This document shows, piece after piece, positions 4,787 to 9,576 of a stretch of DNA of 9,576 bases (the first letter of the stretch is position 1; the number at the start of each line of letters is the position of its first letter). Source of the DNA: CAXMQS01 sp964195995 (GTDB taxonomy: Bacteria; Actinomycetota; Acidimicrobiia; Spongiisociales; JAOTWH01). The DNA is taken from the NCBI GenBank assembly GCA_964195995.1, contig CAXMQS010000006.1, forward strand, positions 1-9,576, written 5' to 3'. The notes under the pieces were generated by a model that was not told the origin of the DNA, did no database searches, and saw nothing but the letters and a program-made list of their open reading frames with translations. Position numbers and translations under genes: made by a program.

Positions 4787-6352
4787 ATGATCGTCACCAG
4801 CCCCTACCCCGATATCACCATCCCCGACACCGACATCACGTCCTACGTGCTGCAGCGGGCTGAAGAGCTTGGCGACAAACCAGCGCTGATCGACGGCCCG
4901 ACCGGACGCACCATCACCTTTGGTGGCCTCGCCAAGGGCATCGAGTCGGTGGCCGCCGGCCTCGCCGCCAGGGGCTTCGCCAAGGGCGACGTCTTCGCCA
5001 TCTACTGCCCCAACGTGCCCGAGTACGCGGTCGCCTTCCACGCGGTCGCGCGACTGGGCGGCGTCAACACAACCATCAATCCCCTCTACACAGCAGAGGA
5101 ACTGACCTTCCAGCTCAACGACTCCGGGGCTCGCTTCTTGCTGACGATGCCGCAGTTCCTGGACAAGGCCGCCGCAGCCGCCCGCAACAGCGGCATCGAA
5201 GAGGTCTTCGTGCTCGGCGAGGCAGCCGGGGCAACACCCTTCGCCGATCTCATGGCGGAGGGGCCGGCGCCCGAGGTCGCCATCGACCCCCAAGACGTAG
5301 TCGTCCTCCCCTACTCCTCGGGAACGACCGGACTTCCCAAGGGGGTGATGCTCACCCACCACAACCTCGTTGCCAACATCCAGCAGTGCGGTCCGGCGCT
5401 GACCGTCGACACCAGCGACACGATCATCGCCGTGCTCCCCTTCTTTCACATATACGGCATGCAGGTGATCATGAACATGGCGGTGAGTTTCGGAGCCACC
5501 ATTGTGACGATGCCCCGCTTCGACATGGAACAGTTCCTCGGCCTGATGCAGGACCACAAGGTGACCAACGCCTACCTGGTGCCGCCCATCATCCTGGGCC
5601 TCGCCAAGCTGCCGCTCGTTGACGACTACGACCTATCAGCGCTACAGCTGATCATGTCGGGCGCGGCACCCCTCGGAGCCGACCTCCTGAACGCCTGCGC
5701 CGAGCGACTCGACTGCACCGTGATGCAGGGCTACGGGCTCACCGAGACCAGCCCGGTGACCCATGTTGTTCCCCCCGACTCCCCCGACTCCCGGCCGGGC
5801 AGCATTGGACCCCCACTGCCCAAGACCGAATGTCGCATCGTGGACCCCGTTACCGAACAGGACATGGAGGTCGGCGAGCGCGGCGAGCTGTGGATGCGGG
5901 GGCCCCAGGTCATGAAGGGCTACCTCAACAACCCAGAAGCCACCGCCGCTTGCATCGACGAAGACGGCTGGTTCCATAGCGGCGACATTGCCACGGTCGA
6001 CAGCGACGGATGGTTCACCATCGTCGACCGCCTCAAAGAACTGATCAAGTACAAGGGGATGCAGGTGGCACCGGCCGAACTCGAGGCGCTCCTGCTGTCC
6101 AATCCAGCTATCGCCGACGTCGCCGTCATCGCCTCCCCGGATGAGGAGGCGGGCGAGGTCCCCAAGGCCTTTGTCGTGTTGCGCTCGGAAACGACGCCAA
6201 CCGAGATCATGGAGTGGGTTGCCGACCGGGTGGCGCCTCACAAGAAGATCCGCCGCCTCGAGATCGTCGACGAGATCCCCAAGTCGGCATCTGGCAAGAT
6301 CCTGCGACGGATCCTCGTCGAGAAAGAGCGGGCGGCGACCGGAAGCCTGTAG
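4787..6352 (+). CDS. 4-coumarate--CoA ligase-like acyl-CoA synthetase (ANL superfamily)
   Basis: A 521-residue AMP-forming ligase that activates a carboxylate to an acyl-adenylate and transfers it to CoA. All core motifs are intact: P-loop YSSGTTGLPKG (176-186), the A4-region LPFFHIYG (217-224), A5 QGYGLTETSP (314-323), GELWMRGPQVMKGYL (366-380, the 4CL box II-like segment), the ribose-binding Asp in HSGD (Asp400), the hinge TIVDRLKE (411-418) and catalytic Lys504 in PKSASGK. Overall it resembles plant 4-coumarate-CoA ligases and their many actinobacterial relatives, but bacterial members often act on medium- or long-chain fatty acids, so the substrate cannot be read from sequence. No beta-oxidation or phenylpropanoid gene is adjacent. 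It is cytosolic, with no signal peptide. The start is supported by a strong ribosome site. Confidence 0.94.
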   Translation: MIVTSPYPDITIPDTDITSYVLQRAEELGDKPALIDGPTGRTITFGGLAKGIESVAAGLAARGFAKGDVFAIYCPNVPEYAVAFHAVARLGGVNTTINPLYTAEELTFQLNDSGARFLLTMPQFLDKAAAAARNSGIEEVFVLGEAAGATPFADLMAEGPAPEVAIDPQDVVVLPYSSGTTGLPKGVMLTHHNLVANIQQCGPALTVDTSDTIIAVLPFFHIYGMQVIMNMAVSFGATIVTMPRFDMEQFLGLMQDHKVTNAYLVPPIILGLAKLPLVDDYDLSALQLIMSGAAPLGADLLNACAERLDCTVMQGYGLTETSPVTHVVPPDSPDSRPGSIGPPLPKTECRIVDPVTEQDMEVGERGELWMRGPQVMKGYLNNPEATAACIDEDGWFHSGDIATVDSDGWFTIVDRLKELIKYKGMQVAPAELEALLLSNPAIADVAVIASPDEEAGEVPKAFVVLRSETTPTEIMEWVADRVAPHKKIRRLEIVDEIPKSASGKILRRILVEKERAATGSL

Positions 6353-6391
6353 TCGCCTCGGCAGGTGGGACCAGTATGAATGGGCGTCAAA

Positions 6392-6425
6392 TACACTCCC
6401 GTCTCGTCGTCGACGAGGGGATCAG
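6392..6425 (+). promoter_or_regulatory. Candidate -10 box and ribosome binding site of lipoprotein gene
   Basis: TACACT (6392-6397) is a TAnnnT match in the gap after the ligase gene. GAGGGG (6415-6420) is a Shine-Dalgarno sequence five bases before GTG 6426 and fixes that start. The -35 region is unremarkable, so read-through from the ligase gene is also possible. Confidence 0.4.
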
Positions 6426-7184
6426 GTGAACCGCCTAGTAGTTGCCGCGGCCCTGGCGCTGCTCGTCGCCGCTTGCGGTGACACGACCACGACAACGGCG
6501 GCGACTGTGGATAGCACGACACCGACCGCACCCGGCACCACAGGCGAAGGCGATCACACTCATGACGGCGACGAGATGACCATGGAGTGGGATGCTGCTT
6601 TCGCCCCACCCGACATCAACGTCGAGGTAACCGGCGATGCTGCGGCGGGTTGGATAGTCAGCGCCGGCGAGCTGCCGGGGTTCGAGTTCAGCAGCCTGGA
6701 CCGGATCGAGCATGTTCCCGGGGAGGGTCACACTCACGTCTTCATCGATGGTTCCCTCTACACGATGGCCTACGACACCGACGTCCTCGTGCCCGAGCTG
6801 GCGCCGGGCGAGCACGAGGTCAAGGTCGTCCTCTCCCGCAACGATCATCTCGATTACGCCCTCGATGGCGAGGAGATCGCGGGGACCACAGTGTTCATGG
6901 TCGAGGGCACCGTCGACGCCGCGGATGTGACCGCCTTGGCATCTTTCGAGGCGGGCGCGGTGACGACCGAGGCCGATCGGGTGAAAGCCAGCATCGGCGA
7001 CACGGTCGAGATCATCGTGACGAGCGATGTGTCCGAGGAAGTCCACCTCCACGGCTACGACATCGTCGCCGACCTCGAACCCGGCGTCGCCAAGACCCTG
7101 CGCTTCACCGCCGATATCCCTGGGATCTTCGAGGTGGAGATGGAGAACTCCGGAACCCTGATCTTCGAGCTCGAGGTCTCTTAG
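6426..7184 (+). CDS. Secreted lipoprotein with cupredoxin-like C-terminal domain
   Basis: A 252-residue protein starting at GTG with a lipoprotein signal: a short basic N-terminus, hydrophobic 4-14 and lipobox VAAC with Cys17, followed by a Thr/Ala-rich linker (19-40). A short acidic-His segment DHTHDGDE (43-50) comes next. Domain 1 (about 60-160) contains GEGHTHVFIDG (99-109) and LAPGEHEVKVVLSRNDH (125-141), a pattern seen in secreted beta-sandwich domains with a GHxH motif. Domain 2 (about 180-252) has EVHLHGYD (205-212), a PGVAKTLRFTADIPGIFEVEME stretch and a final beta strand, typical of cupredoxin-like domains. The only cysteine is the lipidated Cys17, so a type 1 blue-copper site (which needs Cys) is absent; His residues could still bind metal. 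Its role is not established; metal handling at the cell surface is inference. It lies 73 bp after the ligase. The frame is open upstream, but the lipobox sets the start. Confidence 0.87.
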   Translation: MNRLVVAAALALLVAACGDTTTTTAATVDSTTPTAPGTTGEGDHTHDGDEMTMEWDAAFAPPDINVEVTGDAAAGWIVSAGELPGFEFSSLDRIEHVPGEGHTHVFIDGSLYTMAYDTDVLVPELAPGEHEVKVVLSRNDHLDYALDGEEIAGTTVFMVEGTVDAADVTALASFEAGAVTTEADRVKASIGDTVEIIVTSDVSEEVHLHGYDIVADLEPGVAKTLRFTADIPGIFEVEMENSGTLIFELEVS

Positions 7185-7216
7185 CCACGCCGCCACGAGC
7201 CGACCTCGGCGCGACC

Positions 7217-7228
7217 TAGGCTGACTCG
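7217..7228 (+). promoter_or_regulatory. Leaderless promoter -10 of GT-C-like gene
   Basis: TAGGCT (7217-7222) is followed by exactly six bases and then GTG 7229, which puts the expected transcription start on the first base of the start codon. There is no Shine-Dalgarno sequence. The -35 region lacks a clear match. Confidence 0.55.
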
Positions 7229-8683
7229 GTGCTCGCTACCCCCAAGGCCGCGGTGCGACGCGCCTGGTCTTCGTCGCCTGACAACCGGGCGTTCCTGGTA
7301 GCGCTGCTCTCAGTCCTTCCGCTGCTGGTGTGGTGGCTCGGGTGGTTTCCCGGGTTCATGTCGAGCGACTCCTTCGATCAGCTGAGCCAGGCGCGGGAGT
7401 TCGAGTTCCGCAACGCCCATCCCGCCCTCCACACCTTCATCATCTGGATGGCGACGCGTGTCTGGGACAACCCAGGGGCGGTCACCCTCCTCCAACTGGT
7501 GGCGATGTCAGGATTGCTCGCCCTCGCCGCCAAGCGGCTGACTCGAGTCGGCGTTCCCTGGAAGCTGGCCGCGGGGACCGCCATCGTGATCTCGCTGGTG
7601 CCTGCCGTCGGCGCTACCACCATCGCGTTGTGGAAGGACGTCCCGTACACGCTCGCCCTGGTGTGGGCCTTCACTGAGCTATTGGTGCTGGCCGCGGACC
7701 GCCAGGCCTTCTGGGACAAGCCGTGGCCACTTATCCGTCTAGGGGTCGCTCTCGGTCTGATGTGGATGTTGCGCCACAACGGCTTTCTGACCGTCGTGCC
7801 GACGCTCATCGTGTTGGTGGTGTGGGCAAAGGCGGGAAGGCGGCGCCTCGCCATCACGGTGGCCACCGTCGCCGCGATCGTCATCGGCACCAACTACGCG
7901 CTCTATCCGGCTCTCGACGTCGATCGCTCAGCCATCGAGCCGGGGGCCGTCTTCATCTCGGACGTCGCCGCCAGCCTCCATCATGAGCCAACCAACTTCA
8001 GCGACAGCGAGCTGGCCTACCTGGCAACGATCGCCCCGCTGGAACTCTGGGACAGCAACTACAACTGCCACGATTCCACGCCACTGGTGTTCGACCCGGA
8101 GTTCAACGTGAGCCCCATCACAGAGGACGGCGGGCGCTTCCAGCGGCTTGTCGCCAAGACCTACCTACGTGACCTCGACACGGTCGCCGGCCATCGCCTG
8201 TGCGCCGCCGACTACCTCTTCTGGCCGCCCCAACCGTCTTCTTCCTATTTCCAGCGACCCCCGTTCGTGATGCAGGAGAACCAGTACGGCATCGATTTCG
8301 ACCCAATAGTCAAGCGAGCGCAGAGCGTGACGCTGGAGATAGTGAAGTGGGCCGAGCAGCCGGGCCGCCTGTGGCTGACCTGGCGTCCGGCGCTTGCCGT
8401 GTGGTTGGCGATCGTCGTCTACGCCGGCATCGCCTGGCGGCGACGCCTCCGGGTGCTGCTGCTCGCCGGTGCGCTGCTGGCGGCGCAGCTCATCAACGTC
8501 GCCGCGACGTCACCGGCTCAGGAGTTCCGCTTCGCCTTTGGGATCTATGTGATAGCGCTGCTCAGCGGACCGCTGCTGTGGCTGGTGGCCAAACCTCAGG
8601 ATGCTCATCTCGCCGGATCCGATGGCAGGGAGGGGCGGCTGACGATCGCTCAGCGCCTACCGACCACGACGGACTCGTTGTAG
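7229..8683 (+). CDS. Polytopic membrane protein, GT-C glycosyltransferase-like (DUF6020-like)
   Basis: A 484-residue integral membrane protein with a GTG start. Hydrophobic segments lie at about 21-40, 84-103, 112-133, 138-155, 168-180, 186-200, 206-226, 386-403, 407-425 and 436-454, with a large non-membrane region at about 228-380. After the first helix comes FPGFMSSDSFDQL (40-52) and then AHPALHT (63-69): acidic Asp47/Asp50 plus an HP motif in the first outside loop, as in GT-C lipid-linked-sugar transferases and the DUF6020 group. ALWKDVPYT (133-141) and MLRHNG (180-185) are further motifs shared with that group. Cys280 and Cys325 in the large loop could form a disulfide. It likely acts in cell-envelope polysaccharide or lipid glycosylation, but the substrate is unknown and the family link comes from motif recognition only. 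Its 3' end overlaps the convergent methyltransferase gene by 34 bp. Confidence 0.78.
   Translation: MLATPKAAVRRAWSSSPDNRAFLVALLSVLPLLVWWLGWFPGFMSSDSFDQLSQAREFEFRNAHPALHTFIIWMATRVWDNPGAVTLLQLVAMSGLLALAAKRLTRVGVPWKLAAGTAIVISLVPAVGATTIALWKDVPYTLALVWAFTELLVLAADRQAFWDKPWPLIRLGVALGLMWMLRHNGFLTVVPTLIVLVVWAKAGRRRLAITVATVAAIVIGTNYALYPALDVDRSAIEPGAVFISDVAASLHHEPTNFSDSELAYLATIAPLELWDSNYNCHDSTPLVFDPEFNVSPITEDGGRFQRLVAKTYLRDLDTVAGHRLCAADYLFWPPQPSSSYFQRPPFVMQENQYGIDFDPIVKRAQSVTLEIVKWAEQPGRLWLTWRPALAVWLAIVVYAGIAWRRRLRVLLLAGALLAAQLINVAATSPAQEFRFAFGIYVIALLSGPLLWLVAKPQDAHLAGSDGREGRLTIAQRLPTTTDSL
8650..8683. other. Convergent 34-bp coding overlap
   Basis: The last codons and stop of the GT-C-like gene (TAG 8681-8683) and of the methyltransferase gene (TCA 8650-8652 on the plus strand) lie inside each other's reading frame. 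There is no room for an intergenic terminator, so transcripts from the two strands must overlap. Confidence 0.85.
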
Positions 8684-9240
8684 CGGAAGAACCTTCCGAC
8701 GAAGCGGGGGAATGGGAACGAGTAGGTCTTAGTGGCCCGCAATCCAACGTCCTCGCACAAACGGCGCAGCGATTCGAAGTCGGCGAACTCGACGTGGGTG
8801 GAGTCCGACCGAAAGCCTGACTCCTGGGGACAGATGAAGATCGCCGTGCCGCTGGGAGCGACAAAGGGTAAGTAGCGACCAACGAGCTCGACTGCTTCGC
8901 CGGATGTCATGTGCTCGACGACGTGGGCGAGCAGAATCGAGTCGAAGCGACCTTCTTTGGCCTGGGGGCTGACAGCGAACTCTTGGGGAGTAAACGCCGT
9001 GAAGCCCCGTCGCTGTGCCTCGACTACCGCAGTCGGGTTGTGGTCTACACCGACGCCATTGCCGTCGAGGTGATCGAGGTTGCGCCCGATGCCGCAGCCG
9101 ACGTCGAGGGTGAAGCCGGGCTTGAGCCGACGCAGGTTCCAGCGGTAGATGGCCTGGACCCGCAGCAGGCGCTTCCACCAGGCGCTTCCCCGCGTCCGCA
9201 GACGATCGGCATAGGCCTCTGACGAGGTGTCATCCGGCAT
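8650..9240 (-). CDS. Class I SAM-dependent methyltransferase
   Basis: A 196-residue Rossmann-fold methyltransferase of the Methyltransf_11/23 type. Motif I is TLDVGCGIGRN (44-54), the acidic residue after strand 2 is Asp66 in GVGVDHN, and motif II is FDSILLAHVVEHM (99-111), with the EH that marks this subgroup. GTAIFICPQESGFRSDSTHVEFADFESLRRL (131-161) matches the strand 5 region, with a THVEF segment common in small-molecule and sugar/lipid methyltransferases; the substrate is unknown. The N-terminal 40 residues are basic and aromatic (WWKRLLRVQAIYRW) and may form a cap. The start at ATG 9238-9240 is supported by the leaderless -10 spacing. Being next to a GT-C-like gene suggests envelope glycan or lipid modification, but the genes are convergent, so this is weak. 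Confidence 0.9.
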   Translation of the reverse strand: MPDDTSSEAYADRLRTRGSAWWKRLLRVQAIYRWNLRRLKPGFTLDVGCGIGRNLDHLDGNGVGVDHNPTAVVEAQRRGFTAFTPQEFAVSPQAKEGRFDSILLAHVVEHMTSGEAVELVGRYLPFVAPSGTAIFICPQESGFRSDSTHVEFADFESLRRLCEDVGLRATKTYSFPFPRFVGRFFRYNESVVVGRR

Positions 9241-9252
9241 CGACCGAGGCTA
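9241..9252 (-). promoter_or_regulatory. Leaderless promoter -10 of methyltransferase gene
   Basis: On the minus strand TAGCCT (9252-9247) is followed by exactly six bases and then ATG at 9240, so the transcript should begin on the start codon. There is no ribosome binding site next to the ATG; GGAG farther upstream lies before the -10 box. Confidence 0.55.
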
Positions 9253-9281
9253 CCGAAGACTCCTGCGACCGGCACGCGGTG

Positions 9282-9410
9282 TCCTCCCCCCTAGGGGGAG
9301 GTGCCGGAGAGCCCGCTGGGCTCGGAGGGGGAGGGAGCTTCAGCAACTTGAGTGCCCGCGGGAAGCCCCCCTCCCCGGCTTCGCCGGTACTCCCCCCTAT
9401 GGGGGGGAGA
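9282..9410 (+). repeat. Structured GC-rich repeat, copy 3
   Basis: About 129 bp, same orientation as copies 1 and 2. It opens with palindrome CCTCCCCCCTAGGGGGAGG, has the hairpin GAGCCC-GCT-GGGCTC, the GAGCTTC/GAAGCCCC arm around CAGCAACTTGAG, the CCGGC-TTC-GCCGG hairpin, and ends with a CTCCCCCCTATGGGGGGGAGA palindrome. It lies just upstream of the methyltransferase promoter. Short ORFs crossing it are low-complexity and non-coding. Confidence 0.9.
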
Positions 9411-9449
9411 CGAAAACCCGATCCTGGGGATCTTGAGCGACTCACGGTT
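9411..9449 (+). repeat. Conserved linker between repeat copies 3 and 4
   Basis: A 39-bp segment that aligns with the linker at 850-891 along its length (CGAA, CCCGATCCTG, GATC/AATC, GCGA, TCACGGTT). This shows that the array unit includes the linker. Confidence 0.8.
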
Positions 9450-9576
9450 TCCTCCCCCTCTAGGGGGAGGTGCCGGAGAGTCCGCAGGGCTCGGAGGCGG
9501 AGGGGGCTTCAGCAACTTGAGCGCCCGCGGGAAGCCCCCCTCCCCGGCTTCGCCGGTACTCCCCCCTAGAGGGGAA
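9450..9576 (+). repeat. Structured GC-rich repeat, copy 4 (reaches window edge)
   Basis: At least 127 bp, with left palindrome CCTCCCCCTCTAGGGGGAGG and hairpin GAGTCC-GCA-GGGCTC (where T can still pair with G as a wobble in RNA). The long arm around CAGCAACTTGAG and hairpin CCGGC-TTC-GCCGG follow, then a final palindrome truncated or altered at the window end. The array may continue beyond the window. Confidence 0.88.

Noticed and set aside
4679..5557. 292-residue open frame antisense to the acyl-CoA synthetase
   Set aside because: A typical high-GC shadow frame; the plus-strand gene has all ANL motifs, while the antisense product has no recognisable domain and is His/Gly/Val biased.
6141..6425. 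N-terminal extension of the lipoprotein frame over the ligase 3' end
   Set aside because: The lipobox signal peptide begins at GTG 6426 with a ribosome site; the upstream residues are an Arg-rich shadow.
1130..9270. Composite transposon or genomic island bounded by the repeat arrays
   Set aside because: No transposase, integrase or target duplication is visible and the enclosed genes look like ordinary chromosomal genes with similar codon use; kept only as a recombination possibility.

Overview
This 9.6-kb, high-GC window looks like chromosomal DNA from an actinobacterium, possibly an acidimicrobiia-like lineage. The lineage is an inference from GC-rich codon use, GTG starts, TAnnnT promoters placed for leaderless transcripts, and PAC2 and DUF2461 family genes. 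It holds ten protein-coding genes, one cut by the left edge, and no tRNA, rRNA, CRISPR array, transposase or phage gene that I can see.

Layout: (1) At 3-719 is the 3' end of a probable exported protein with a PKD-like motif. (2) At 720-1131 there is no gene; it holds two tandem copies of a GC-rich quasi-palindromic repeat plus a degenerate remnant. (3) On the minus strand lie a VOC/glyoxalase-fold protein and a DeoD-type purine nucleoside phosphorylase. (4) A divergent promoter region (2295-2397) opens a plus-strand run: a PAC2-family protein, a DUF2461-family protein, a six-helix membrane protein, a 4-coumarate-CoA-ligase-like acyl-CoA synthetase, a two-domain lipoprotein with a cupredoxin-like C-terminus, and a large GT-C-like membrane protein. 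(5) A minus-strand SAM-dependent methyltransferase converges on the GT-C-like gene and overlaps its 3' end by 34 bp. (6) From about 9282 to the right edge, two more copies of the same repeat family occur in the same orientation.

The genes do not form one obvious pathway. They are mostly single housekeeping or accessory genes (purine salvage, acyl-CoA activation, envelope functions), nearly all with their own promoter. I see no defence system or biosynthetic cluster. The two most informative non-coding signals are the structured repeat family, arranged in tandem with a conserved 39-41 bp linker on both sides of an 8.2-kb gene block, and the split between genes with a clear Shine-Dalgarno sequence and genes whose -10 box sits six to eight bases from the start codon, which implies leaderless mRNA.
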